The position numbers and the translations under genes were made by a program. A stretch of 51,626 bases of DNA from CAZCYE01 sp964502775 (GTDB lineage Bacteria; Actinomycetota; Acidimicrobiia; IMCC26256; PALSA-555). Shown here piece after piece: positions 33,414-42,256 of the stretch (the stretch's first letter is position 1; the number at the start of each line of letters is the position of its first letter). The notes under the pieces were generated by a model that saw only the letters and a program-made list of their open reading frames with translations, did no database searches and was not told the DNA's origin. Location of the stretch: positions 1-51,626 of the forward strand of contig CAZCYE010000001.1 in NCBI GenBank assembly GCA_964502775.1, in the 5' to 3' direction.

Positions 33414-33950
33414 ATGGACAAGAACCTGGACGGGACCGTCACGAAGAACGACGGTCGCTTTGATGTGCACTTCGAGCGACACTTCGACGCCCCGGTTGAG
33501 CGGTTGTGGGCCGCGGTCACGCAGCCGGATCTGCTCGAGGGTTGGCTCGGCGGCCCGGTGGACGAGCTGGAGCTGGTCGAGGGCGGCAACGTGGTGATCC
33601 AGATCCATCCCAAAGGACCCGCCACCGTCTATGGAAAGGTCATCCGGGTCGAGCCGCTCAGGGTGCTCGAGCTGACCTGGGACGTGCCGGCCTGGAGGAA
33701 CATTCCCGACTTCTTGGGGACCACGATGCGGTGGGAGGTCCGGGCCGACGGTGACGGGTCCGAGTTGGCACTCACCCACTCCCTCCCCGCTGAGCACGCG
33801 TGGCACGTGCACGCGATGCTCGGTGCGTGGCACCTTCACCTCGACGCGCTGCCGGCGGTCCTCGCCGGGAGCCCGATCCCGCGCTTCGAGGAGACGGACT
33901 TCTTCGGGATGCGCGACACCTACGCCGAGCTCGTCGGCCCGGTGGAATAG
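33414..33950 (+). CDS. SRPBCC (AHSA1-like) domain protein
   Basis: A 178-residue START-like protein. FERHFDAPVERLWAAVTQP starts the domain (residues 20-38), then WLGGPVDELELVEGG and MRWEVRADGDGSELALTH; a long C-terminal helix follows (HAWHVHAMLGAWHLHLDAL). Such domains bind hydrophobic ligands or act as co-chaperones. It sits inside the importer operon, between binding protein and permease, which is not a usual place, so it may bind the imported compound. Function unknown. Confidence 0.8.
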   Translation: MDKNLDGTVTKNDGRFDVHFERHFDAPVERLWAAVTQPDLLEGWLGGPVDELELVEGGNVVIQIHPKGPATVYGKVIRVEPLRVLELTWDVPAWRNIPDFLGTTMRWEVRADGDGSELALTHSLPAEHAWHVHAMLGAWHLHLDALPAVLAGSPIPRFEETDFFGMRDTYAELVGPVE

Positions 33951-34038
33951 GGTATCGGCGGAGCGACCCACATGAGGCCCCAATCCGTTCCCCCGTGCAT
34001 CGTCTCTGTCGTCGTCGCCCTCGAAAGGTACTGACACC

Positions 34039-36930
34039 GTGGATGATGTGATCCAGTTCACGCTGCTGGGCCTCGGGGCGGGCGCCGCGTATTCGCTGGC
34101 CGCATTAGGGATCGTGGTGACCTACCGCGGGTCGGGGGTCATCAACTTCGCCCAGGGGGCCATCGCCGGTGCGGCCGCCTTCGTCTGCTGGCGGGAGTTC
34201 TACGAGAACGAGGGCTGGCCGTTCTGGGCGTCGTTGATCATGGGTGTCCTGCTCGCAGCAGGCATCGGGGTCGTCACGCAGCTTCTGGTGATGCGCACGT
34301 TGCGGCGCGCTTCGGCCCTGGCTCGCACCGTCGCCACACTGGGAATCCTGGTGATGGTGCAGTCGTACCAGGGGCAGGTGTACGGCAACGAGCTCTGGAT
34401 AGTCATCACCGAGTTGCCCAACAGCACCGTCGACCTCGGCGGAGGCATCATCATTCCCGAAGATCGCTTCTGGCTGGCCGCGATCGCCCTCCTCGTCGCC
34501 GCTGGGTTCTGGGCGATGTACCGCTACACGAACTTCGGGCGTGCCACTACGGCCGTCGCGGAGAGCCAGGATGTCGCCTCGTCGCTGGGGTGGTCGCCGA
34601 ACCTCATCGCGGCCGTCAACTGGGGCCTGGGGTGTGGTCTCGCCGGCCTGGCGGGAATCCTGATCACGCCGCTCATCGGCCTCAACACCGGGGCGATGAC
34701 CAACCTCGGCTTTGCCGCGATCGCGGCCGCGCTCGTCGGTGGCTTCCGGTCGTTGCCGCTCACGCTGGGCGCCGGTTTCGGCATCGGGATCCTCAGGAGC
34801 CAGCTCACCCGGTGGCTGCCGGAGCTCGGCCTTCCCCGGGAGATCGACATCACCGGCCTTCCCGATTCCGTGCCGTTCTTCATCATCATCGTGGTGCTCG
34901 TGATCAGCGGCCGGGCGCTGCCGATCCGCGGCGACCTCCTCCAGCGGCTCCCGCGGGTCGGAACCGGGCGATTCCGCCCGGGCGTGGTGATCCCCCTGGC
35001 GGTGGTGGCCACCCTGGTCATCCTCGAGTTGGGTCCCGCGTCCGTCCTCGGCCTCGGTATCGAAGATCCGGGCTGGGCGGGTGCGGTCATGAGCACGATG
35101 GCGTTGGCCATCATCCTGCTGTCCGCCGTCGTGATCGTGGGGTACGCCGGCCAGGTCTCGCTCGCACAGTTCGCGCTCGCGGGGTTCGGGGCCTGGGCCG
35201 CGGGGGGGCTCATCAACGAGTTCGACGTCCCGTTCGAGCTCGCCGTGGTGATCGCGCTGGCGGCCGGGGTCCTGATCGGAGCGGTCTTCGCCATCCCGGC
35301 CGTGCGGACCCGGGGCGTGAGGCTGGCCATCATCACCTTCGGGCTGGCGACCGTGCTGCATCGGATGCTCTTCGCGAACGTTCCCCTGACCGGAGGACGC
35401 ACGGGGACGGAGATCGGTCGGCGCTCGTTCCTCGGTATCGACATCGACCCGCTGCGGAGCCCGGAGCGGTACGCCGCCTTCGTGTTCGTGGTGTTCGTGG
35501 TGTGCGCGATCGCGGTCGCGAACGTCCGCCGCGGCCGGGCCGGGCGTCGGATGATCGCGGTGCGCGCCAACGAGCGCGCCGCCGCGTCGATGGGTATCAG
35601 CGCCTGGGGCGTGAAGGTCTATGCGTTCAGCCTGGCGTCGGCGATCGCCGCACTCGGCGGAATCCTCCTCTTCTTCTCGGCCACCCCGATCATCTACGAG
35701 TCCATCTTCCCCTTCAAGTCGATCACCGTCCTCACGACCGCGGTGATCGGCGGCATCGGGTTCATCATGGGCCCGTTCGTCGGTGCGCTGTGGCTGCCGG
35801 GCTCGCTCGGGGCCAAGTTCGTCAGCGACGTCATCGGCATCCCCGCCGAGTGGCTGGCGTTCATCGGGGGTGCATTCGTCCTCCTCATCATCCTGCGCCA
35901 CCAGGACGGCGCCGCCAGCACGTTCACGCGCCTCGGGCGGTTCCTCGGCTCCAAGATCACCGCGAGCTCGGAGCGGAGCGGAGAGCCCGGGCCCGTGCTG
36001 ACCTTCTTGCGCCGGTTCACCGGCCACACCGTGGCCGGTGAGACCGAGACGATCGTCGCCCAGGCCCGCGGTACGAGGACGCACCGCGTGACCCCTCGCC
36101 GCCTCGAGATCCGCGACATGACCGTCACCTACGGCGGCATCACGGCCGTCGACCACGTCGACATGACGATCGAGCCCGGTCAGATCGTCGGGCTCATCGG
36201 CCCCAACGGGGCCGGCAAGACGACGCTCGTGGACGCAGCCACCGGGTACACGAAGTACTCAGGTGAGGTGCTGCTCGACGGCCAGAGCCTGGATCGCATG
36301 GCTCCTCACCGTCGGGCCCGCGCCGGGCTGACCCGCTCCTTCCAGACCCTGGAGGTCTTCGAGGACCTCACGGTCGCGGAGAACCTCCGCACTGCGTCCG
36401 ACCCGGGCGGGGCCATGCCGTACTTCATGGACATCGTCTACCCCCGGCATCTTCCGTTGTCCGAGGCGGCACTCGCCTGCATCGACGAGTTCAACATCGG
36501 GGAGCTCCTCGAGCGCTTGCCCACTCAGCTCTCCTACGGGCAGCGGCGTCTCACCGCGATCGCCCGATCCGTGGCCACGTCGCCCTCGGTGCTGCTCCTC
36601 GACGAGCCGGCCGCCGGTCTGGTGGAGTGGAGCGCCATGGAGCTCGCGACCCTGGTGCGGCGCCTGGCCAGCGACTGGGGCATGGGCATCCTCGTGATCG
36701 AGCACGACATCCGCTTCGTGATGACCGCGTGTGACACGGTCATGGCGCTCGACTTCGGCAAGGAGATTGCCTTCGGATTGCCCGAAGCGGTTCGCCACGA
36801 TCCCAAAGTCGTTGCCGCCTACCTGGGCGATGTTGACGATGCGCCGCGAGGCCGTACGAGCCCCGCCGTCACCGCCAAGCCTGAGCCGGCGGCCGATCTC
36901 GCCGGAACTCCCCCGAGCAGACGAGGCTGA
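34039..36930 (+). CDS. Fused Liv-type ABC importer: LivH-LivM permeases plus LivG ATPase
   Basis: One 963-residue protein holds three normally separate subunits. Residues 1-290 resemble LivH (GLGAGAAYSLAALGIVVTYRGSG, then VINFAQGA); residues about 300-620 resemble LivM (VGYAGQVSLAQFALAG, VRTRGVRLAIITFGLA); residues about 690-930 are a LivG-type ATPase. The ATPase has Walker A GPNGAGKTT near 724, signature LSYGQRR near 831 (Tyr in place of the usual second Gly), Walker B LLLDEPAAG near 854 and the switch histidine in EHDIRF. The frame has no internal stop. Start is GTG 34039. The second ATPase follows after four bases. Confidence 0.92.
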   Translation: MDDVIQFTLLGLGAGAAYSLAALGIVVTYRGSGVINFAQGAIAGAAAFVCWREFYENEGWPFWASLIMGVLLAAGIGVVTQLLVMRTLRRASALARTVATLGILVMVQSYQGQVYGNELWIVITELPNSTVDLGGGIIIPEDRFWLAAIALLVAAGFWAMYRYTNFGRATTAVAESQDVASSLGWSPNLIAAVNWGLGCGLAGLAGILITPLIGLNTGAMTNLGFAAIAAALVGGFRSLPLTLGAGFGIGILRSQLTRWLPELGLPREIDITGLPDSVPFFIIIVVLVISGRALPIRGDLLQRLPRVGTGRFRPGVVIPLAVVATLVILELGPASVLGLGIEDPGWAGAVMSTMALAIILLSAVVIVGYAGQVSLAQFALAGFGAWAAGGLINEFDVPFELAVVIALAAGVLIGAVFAIPAVRTRGVRLAIITFGLATVLHRMLFANVPLTGGRTGTEIGRRSFLGIDIDPLRSPERYAAFVFVVFVVCAIAVANVRRGRAGRRMIAVRANERAAASMGISAWGVKVYAFSLASAIAALGGILLFFSATPIIYESIFPFKSITVLTTAVIGGIGFIMGPFVGALWLPGSLGAKFVSDVIGIPAEWLAFIGGAFVLLIILRHQDGAASTFTRLGRFLGSKITASSERSGEPGPVLTFLRRFTGHTVAGETETIVAQARGTRTHRVTPRRLEIRDMTVTYGGITAVDHVDMTIEPGQIVGLIGPNGAGKTTLVDAATGYTKYSGEVLLDGQSLDRMAPHRRARAGLTRSFQTLEVFEDLTVAENLRTASDPGGAMPYFMDIVYPRHLPLSEAALACIDEFNIGELLERLPTQLSYGQRRLTAIARSVATSPSVLLLDEPAAGLVEWSAMELATLVRRLASDWGMGILVIEHDIRFVMTACDTVMALDFGKEIAFGLPEAVRHDPKVVAAYLGDVDDAPRGRTSPAVTAKPEPAADLAGTPPSRRG

Positions 36931-36934
36931 AGGA

Positions 36935-37657
36935 ATGACGAGCGCAGCACCCGCAGCCGCCGCGACCGCGGAGAAGTCGCCGCTCCTCGGCGCGGAGGGA
37001 TTGGCTGCCGGATACGGCCATGTGCCCGCCATCGAGGAAATCCACTTCGAGATCGCTCCGGGCGAAGTGGTGGCGATCCTGGGTGCCAACGCGTCGGGCA
37101 AGTCGACGACGTTGATGGCGCTCGTGGGGCTTCTCGACCCGATGGCCGGCAGCGTCTCCTGGCTGGGCCAGCCGTGCAAGAAGCCGCTGCACGTTCGTGC
37201 CCGCCAGGGCATGGCGTACGTCGTGGGCGATCGCGGCGTCATCTCGAGCCTGACGACCGCCGACAACCTTCGGTTGGGAATGGGACCGGTGGAGCGGGCC
37301 CTCGAGCTGTTCCCCGAGCTCCGGCCGCTCATGAAGCGTCCGGCGGGGCTGCTGTCGGGGGGCGAGCAGAAGATCCTCGCCCTGGCCCGAGCGCTCGCCT
37401 GCGACCCCAAGATCATCCTGGCTGACGAGTTCTCCCTGGGCCTGGCGCCGGAGATCGTCCACCGGCTGCTGGACGCACTCGCGGCTGCAGCCGAGCGGGG
37501 GGTCGCCGTGGTGCTCGTGGAGCAGCAGGTGGTCCACGCGCTGCACTTCGCTTCCCGCGCGTACATCCTGAAGCAGGGCCGGATCATCATGCACGGGCCA
37601 ACGCCCGGGCTCCTCGACCGGCTCGACGAGATCGAGACGAGCTACCTCGTCAAGTGA
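36935..37657 (+). CDS. LivF-type ABC transporter ATPase
   Basis: A 240-residue ATP-binding subunit that pairs with the ATPase domain of the fused protein. Walker A is GANASGKST near residue 48, signature LSGGEQKILALARAL near 133, Walker B IILADEFSLGL (Asp-Glu present, Phe in place of the usual Pro) and a Q in VLVEQQV where the switch histidine normally sits, as in other LivF proteins. AAGGA directly precedes ATG 36935, so the ribosome-binding site may be farther upstream in the previous gene. A 6-bp hairpin follows the stop. Confidence 0.9.
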   Translation: MTSAAPAAAATAEKSPLLGAEGLAAGYGHVPAIEEIHFEIAPGEVVAILGANASGKSTTLMALVGLLDPMAGSVSWLGQPCKKPLHVRARQGMAYVVGDRGVISSLTTADNLRLGMGPVERALELFPELRPLMKRPAGLLSGGEQKILALARALACDPKIILADEFSLGLAPEIVHRLLDALAAAAERGVAVVLVEQQVVHALHFASRAYILKQGRIIMHGPTPGLLDRLDEIETSYLVK

Positions 37658-37675
37658 GCCGACCCCGAAGTCGGC
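37658..37675 (+). terminator. Short hairpin after livF-type gene
   Basis: GCCGAC pairs with GTCGGC around a 6-base loop, directly after the stop at 37655-37657. Weak but well placed between this gene and the convergent VOC gene. Confidence 0.45.
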
Positions 37676-37718
37676 GGGTCGAGCTTGCCGCCGGGGCCGG
37701 ATGAGGTGAGGCGCGGCC

Positions 37719-38189
37719 TCAGACCTTCTTGAACTGAGGCGCGGTGCGACGTGCCATCTCCTCGGGGAGGCGACGCTGCTGCTCCTCGGGCGACACGTCC
37801 TCGACGACGGTCGAGATGGACCACCGGTGGCCGAACGGGTCACGGAGGGTGCCCGAACGCCGGCCGTAGAAGCGGTCGGCGATCTCCCGCTCGACCTTGG
37901 CGCCCGCGCTCTGCGCCTGCGCCCACATGGCCTCGAGCGCATCGTGGTCGGCGACGTTGATCGTGAACTGCACGCTGACACCACCGAGATTGTTCGGCTC
38001 GTACCAATCCTCGTCGGGCCGTTGGTCCGAGATCAGGAGCGTCGCGTCGCCGATCTTGATCTGGGCATGGGGGATCCTGCCGTCGGGCATGACGAGCCGG
38101 TAGAGCTCCTCGGCGCCGAATGCCTTGACGTAGAAGTCGATCGCGTCGGACGCGCCATCGGTGCAGATGTAGGGAAGGACCGACTCCAT
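37719..38189 (-). CDS. VOC superfamily protein (PhnB/glyoxalase-like)
   Basis: A 156-residue single VOC module. It starts VLPYICTDGASDAIDFYVKAFG and ends DPFGHRWSISTVVEDVSPEE, the pattern of the PhnB-like group, whose members include antibiotic-resistance-like and glyoxalase-like proteins; most have no known substrate. ATG 38189 is preferred to TTG 38192 and follows GAGGAG. It stands alone, convergent with the importer operon. Confidence 0.85.
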   Translation of the reverse strand: MESVLPYICTDGASDAIDFYVKAFGAEELYRLVMPDGRIPHAQIKIGDATLLISDQRPDEDWYEPNNLGGVSVQFTINVADHDALEAMWAQAQSAGAKVEREIADRFYGRRSGTLRDPFGHRWSISTVVEDVSPEEQQRRLPEEMARRTAPQFKKV

Positions 38190-38363
38190 CAAGATCTCCT
38201 CAGTGGGCTGGCAGCGTCGTGCAATCTAGCCAACCGCCGTGGGCGTGTCGATCCGTCGATCCGTCGATGCGTCAACCAGTCGACGGACTCGCACTCCCGC
38301 AGTTGTCGGTCGTCGAATGGGCATGGCAGACTGCGCGCCCATCGGCGAAGGAGGCGACCTCAC

Positions 38364-39215
38364 ATGATCCTGGTCACGGGCGCGACCGGCAACGTCGGCC
38401 GGCTCCTCGTCACGCTGCTCGTCGATGAGGGCGTCGAGGTTCGCGGCCTGTCGCGGGATCCCGAACGGGCTGGGTTACCTCCGGGCGTGGACGTGGTCGT
38501 CGGCGACTTCGGCGATGTCGAGACGCTCAAGCCGGCGATGCAGGGCGTGGACGGCGTGTTCCTCGCGTCCTACGGACCTGACACTGCCGTCTACGACGCG
38601 AACGTCGCCAGCACCGCCGCGGCCGCCGGCGCACGGCGGATCGTGAAGATCACCATCAACGGTGTCGAGGAGGGCGACCAGGATCCGGTCACCACGTGGC
38701 ACCGTGGTGGTGAGGAGGCCATCGATCGTGTGGGCATCCCGCGCACGTATCTGCGGTGCCCCGAGCTGATGGCTACGTCGCTGTGGTGGGCGCCGACCAT
38801 CAAGAAGATGGGAAAGGTCTTCGTCCCGTTCGCAGACAGCTCAGGTGCTCCGGCCGACCCGCTCGACGTGGCCGCGGTTGCCGCCCGCTGCCTCACCCAC
38901 GCCCGTACGGAGGACGCCGAGTCTCTCGAGATCACGGGTCCGGAGGTCCTCACCCCCCGGGAGCGCGTTCGCCGGCTCGGAGAGATCCTCGGTACCACGC
39001 TGGAGTGCGTGGAGGTTCCCCGCCAGGTCGCCTACGACAACATGACCGCCGCCGGCATGACGCCCGTGATCGCCAACGCCCGCCTCGACATGATCGAGCT
39101 CAAGGCGAAGAACAAGCGTGGAGCGGTTCCCCTCGACACCGTCGAGGCCGTGGCCGGGCGCCCACCCCACACCTTCAACGAATGGGTCGCCCGCCATCTC
39201 GCGGCGTTCCGCTGA
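38364..39215 (+). CDS. NmrA/atypical SDR family NAD(P)-binding protein
   Basis: A 283-residue atypical short-chain dehydrogenase. GATGNVGRLL at residues 6-15 is the NAD(P) site; VEVRGLSRDPE and VVGDFGD follow as in NmrA-like and quinone reductase-2-like proteins; no YxxxK motif is seen. It may sense or reduce a pyridine nucleotide-linked substrate. AAGGAGG at 38348-38354 is nine bases before ATG 38364; the long open frame upstream belongs to no gene. It converges on the peptide permease operon. Confidence 0.82.
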   Translation: MILVTGATGNVGRLLVTLLVDEGVEVRGLSRDPERAGLPPGVDVVVGDFGDVETLKPAMQGVDGVFLASYGPDTAVYDANVASTAAAAGARRIVKITINGVEEGDQDPVTTWHRGGEEAIDRVGIPRTYLRCPELMATSLWWAPTIKKMGKVFVPFADSSGAPADPLDVAAVAARCLTHARTEDAESLEITGPEVLTPRERVRRLGEILGTTLECVEVPRQVAYDNMTAAGMTPVIANARLDMIELKAKNKRGAVPLDTVEAVAGRPPHTFNEWVARHLAAFR

Positions 39216-39228
39216 CCCAAATGATGGG

Positions 39229-40218
39229 TTAGGTGAGGGGCCCGGGGAAGTGGCAGGCCACGAAGTGCCCGGCACCGATCTCGCGCACGATGGGCTCCTC
39301 GTCAGTGCAGCGCTGCTCGGCGCGCGGGCAGCGGGTGCGGAAGCGGCACCCGCTCGGCGGATCGAGCGGCGATGGGAGGTCGCCGGCCACGAGCATCGGC
39401 TGCTCCTCCACGAAGGGGTCGGGCACGGACACCGCGCTGAGGAGCGCCTGGGTGTACGGGTGCTCGGGCCGCGCGTAGAGCTCGTCAGGCGTTGCCACCT
39501 CGCAGAGCTTGCCCAGGTACATGACGGCGACGAGGTCGCTGATGTTCTTCACGACCGCGAGGTCATGGGCGATGAACAGCAGCGTCAGCGAATAGCGGGC
39601 CTTCATGTCCTCGAGCAGGTTGAGGATCTGGGCCTGGATCGATACGTCGAGTGCAGAGACGGGCTCGTCGCAGATGACGAGCAGCGGGTCGAGGAGCAAA
39701 GCCCGCGCAATGGCGATGCGCTGACATTGACCTCCTGAGAGCTCTTGCGGCCGGCGGTTACCGACGACGGCCGGGTCGAGACCGACGGCGAGCAGGGCCT
39801 CGTCAACGCGGGTATCCCATGGTTTGGGGACGCGGTTGATCGAGAGTCCTTCGGCCACGATGTCCCGCACCTTGCGGCGCGGGTTGAGCGACGAGATGGG
39901 GTCCTGGAAGATGACCTGGAGCTTGGGACGAGTCCGTCGCAGCTCCTTGGCCTTCAGCGTGACGAGGTCGCGCCCTTCGAAGACGACGCGGCCCGACGCC
40001 GGTCGGTTCAGCATCAGGATCGCCTTGCCCGTGGTGGTCTTGCCGCACCCGGACTCGCCGACCAGTCCGAGGGTCTCGCCCTTGCGCACGTCGAGGCTGA
40101 CGGCGGATACCGCGTGGACCTTCTTGCCGGCAGCCGCCTTGAACTCCACGACGAGGTTCTCGACCCTCAGCAGGATGTCGGGGTCGTCACGGAGATGAGC
40201 GGTGCCGCTCCCGGCCAT
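39229..40218 (-). CDS. Oligopeptide/dipeptide ABC transporter ATPase, OppF/DppF type
   Basis: A 329-residue ATPase, last gene of a leftward permease operon. Walker A GESGCGKTTTG near residue 60, LQVIFQDPISSLNPRR Q-loop, signature LSGGQCQRIAIARALL, Walker B LLVICDEPVSALD, switch His in IAHDLAVV. The C-terminal oligopeptide domain has the cysteine cluster CRFRTRCPRAEQRC that binds an iron-sulphur cluster in some homologues. Its ATG shares one base with the stop of the OppD gene. ATG 40218 is chosen because the frame upstream runs through the neighbour. Confidence 0.93.
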   Translation of the reverse strand: MAGSGTAHLRDDPDILLRVENLVVEFKAAAGKKVHAVSAVSLDVRKGETLGLVGESGCGKTTTGKAILMLNRPASGRVVFEGRDLVTLKAKELRRTRPKLQVIFQDPISSLNPRRKVRDIVAEGLSINRVPKPWDTRVDEALLAVGLDPAVVGNRRPQELSGGQCQRIAIARALLLDPLLVICDEPVSALDVSIQAQILNLLEDMKARYSLTLLFIAHDLAVVKNISDLVAVMYLGKLCEVATPDELYARPEHPYTQALLSAVSVPDPFVEEQPMLVAGDLPSPLDPPSGCRFRTRCPRAEQRCTDEEPIVREIGAGHFVACHFPGPLT

Positions 40219-41336
40219 CAGACCGCCGCCCTCTCGGTGCTGTTCGCGATCTCGAGGCCCGCGGCGGTTCGGCCCGCCGCGAGGTTTGCCTCGAGCGCCT
40301 TCTGACCCTCGGGTGTGCCGACGGGGTAGAAGCACGCGAACGAGTGACCGGGACTGGATGCCGGCATCAGGGCTGGGTCCTCGTCGAGGCAGCGGGGCTG
40401 TGCGTGGCGGCACCGCGGCGCGAAGCGGCATCCGGGCTTCGGGTCGATCACGTCGACCGGGCGCCCGGGAATGACCGGGAGCCGGGTGTGACTCGGCTCG
40501 TCGAGCTTGGGAATGGATGCGAGCAGCGCGGCGGTATAGGGATGGCGCAACTCACGGAACAGCACTTTGGTCGGCGCGATCTCAACGACCTGGCCGCCGT
40601 ACATGACCATGATGCGATCGGCCCGGCGGGCCACCACCCCGAGGTCGTGCGTGTTGAGGACGATCGCCATGCCGTTCTGGCGCTGCAACGACGTCAACAG
40701 GTCGAGGATCTGGCGCTCGATGGTGACGTCGAGGGCGGTCGTCGGCTCGTCGGCGAAGAGCAGCTTCGGCGAGCAGGCGATAGCCATCGCGATGCTGACC
40801 CGCTGGCGCATCCCCCCGGACAGCTCGTGCGGGTAGTTGCGGCGCCGCTGTTCAGGCTCGGGTATCCCAACCTGCGACAGCAGCTCGACCGTGCGAGCCC
40901 GCGCCGCCTTCCGGTTGAGCTTCAGGTGGAACTGCAACGTCTCCATGATCTGTCGCTCCACTCGCAACACCGGGTTGAGCGAGCTGGTCGGATCCTGGAA
41001 GATCATGGAGATCTCCGCGCCCCAGACCGAGCAGGCCTCGTCACGGTCCATCGCCCAGAGATCGCGCCCGTCGAAGGTGACGTGCCCGGCGGTGTGGGCG
41101 CGCGATGGGGTGAGGCGCATGATGGTTCGGGCGAGGACCGTCTTGCCGGAGCCCGACTCGCCGACGACTCCCAACGTCTCACCCCGCTGCAGCGTGAAGG
41201 AGACCCCGTCGACCGCGTGGAGGATGCCCCGGGGGGTCTCGAACCAGGTCATGACCCCGTCGGCAGTGAGGAGCGTGTTGTCGGAACTCGGGTTCACGGG
41301 TACCGCGCTCTCAGTCGAGGGCCGAGCTGCGGACAT
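40218..41336 (-). CDS. Oligopeptide/dipeptide ABC transporter ATPase, OppD/DppD type
   Basis: A 372-residue ATPase partner. Walker A GESGSGKTVLA, QDPTSSLNPVLR, signature LSGGMRQRVSIAMAI, Walker B LLFADEPTTALD, and a switch motif LNTHDLGVV. The C-terminal cluster CRFAPRCRHAQPRC matches its partner. Its N-terminus overlaps the upstream permease gene by 26 bases and its stop overlaps the next start, so translation of the operon is tightly coupled. Confidence 0.93.
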   Translation of the reverse strand: MSAARPSTESAVPVNPSSDNTLLTADGVMTWFETPRGILHAVDGVSFTLQRGETLGVVGESGSGKTVLARTIMRLTPSRAHTAGHVTFDGRDLWAMDRDEACSVWGAEISMIFQDPTSSLNPVLRVERQIMETLQFHLKLNRKAARARTVELLSQVGIPEPEQRRRNYPHELSGGMRQRVSIAMAIACSPKLLFADEPTTALDVTIERQILDLLTSLQRQNGMAIVLNTHDLGVVARRADRIMVMYGGQVVEIAPTKVLFRELRHPYTAALLASIPKLDEPSHTRLPVIPGRPVDVIDPKPGCRFAPRCRHAQPRCLDEDPALMPASSPGHSFACFYPVGTPEGQKALEANLAAGRTAAGLEIANSTERAAV

Positions 41337-42255
41337 TGGTCAGGCGGCGAGCGCGGTCACCGAGGATCGTGAAGGACAGCACAGTGAAGACCAGGAATGC
41401 GGCCGGGATGAACGAGATGTAGGGCTTGGTCTGGAGGAACGCGCGCCCATCACTCACCATCCCCCCCCAGCTCGGGTGCGGCGGCGGAATGCCGAGTCCG
41501 AGGTACGAGAGGGCCCCCTCGAGGATCATCACGATTCCGAGGTAGATGAACACATACGGCAAGAGCATGAGGACCACTGTGGGCAGGATCTCCCGCGCCA
41601 TGATCCGCCGGGGGCTCGCGCCCATTGCCCGCGCCGCGAGCACGGATTCGCGCTTGGTGAGTGCCATGGTTTGCGCTCGGGCCAGCCGCGCGAACGTCGG
41701 GATGCCGATCAAGCTCAGTCCTACTCCCACGGTCAGGATGTCCTGCCTGCCGACGGAGGCGACCGCGAGGAGCAGGACGAGCGGCGGGAAGGCCAGGAAT
41801 ACGTCCAGGACGATGCTGGTGGTCTCGTCGACCCATCGACCGTGGAAGTAGCCGCTGACGATCCCCACCACCAAGCCGATCGACAGGGCGATGGTCACTG
41901 CCAATGCGCCGACGAGCAACGACTGGCGGGCACCGAAGATCAGTCGAGACGTGACGCTTCGCCCGAAGATGTCGGTCCCGAACGGCTCGTCGACCGAGAA
42001 GTGTGGCGCCTCTCGCGGTGGTCCGACGATGCCGTCGAAGGAGTTCAACGGCAGCACATTGGCCAAAGCCGCGAGGAGAATGATGAGCGCGAGCCATCCG
42101 ATCGCGAACCAGATCCGCACCCGCCCTCGTCGCTTGGGCGCGCCGCCGCGGATGGCGTCGGCATCCAGCGACTCAGGTCCGATGAGTGGGTCGCGTTCGA
42201 GTTCCCGCACCATCTCCGGCGATAGCCCCGGTTCGCGAGTGACCTCGGTACTCAC
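41311..42255 (-). CDS. Oligopeptide/dipeptide ABC transporter permease, OppC/DppC type
   Basis: A 314-residue inner-membrane permease with about six membrane segments, beginning with the FAIGWLALIILLAALANVLP helix. The DPP/OppC hallmark DIFGRSVTSRLIFGARQSL and the coupling-loop motif AARAMGASPRRIMAREILP are clear. Starts at GTG 42255, one base after the stop of the upstream permease gene. Confidence 0.93.
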   Translation of the reverse strand: MSTEVTREPGLSPEMVRELERDPLIGPESLDADAIRGGAPKRRGRVRIWFAIGWLALIILLAALANVLPLNSFDGIVGPPREAPHFSVDEPFGTDIFGRSVTSRLIFGARQSLLVGALAVTIALSIGLVVGIVSGYFHGRWVDETTSIVLDVFLAFPPLVLLLAVASVGRQDILTVGVGLSLIGIPTFARLARAQTMALTKRESVLAARAMGASPRRIMAREILPTVVLMLLPYVFIYLGIVMILEGALSYLGLGIPPPHPSWGGMVSDGRAFLQTKPYISFIPAAFLVFTVLSFTILGDRARRLTNVRSSALD

Positions 42256-42256
42256 G

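Noticed and set aside
31173..34061. 962-codon open frame on the minus strand
   Set aside because: It lies antisense to four well-supported genes and has the arginine, histidine and glycine-rich composition of a shadow frame; caused by high GC at third positions.
34105..36156. 683-codon minus-strand frame
   Set aside because: Antisense to the fused Liv permease; very rich in charged residues with no recognisable fold.
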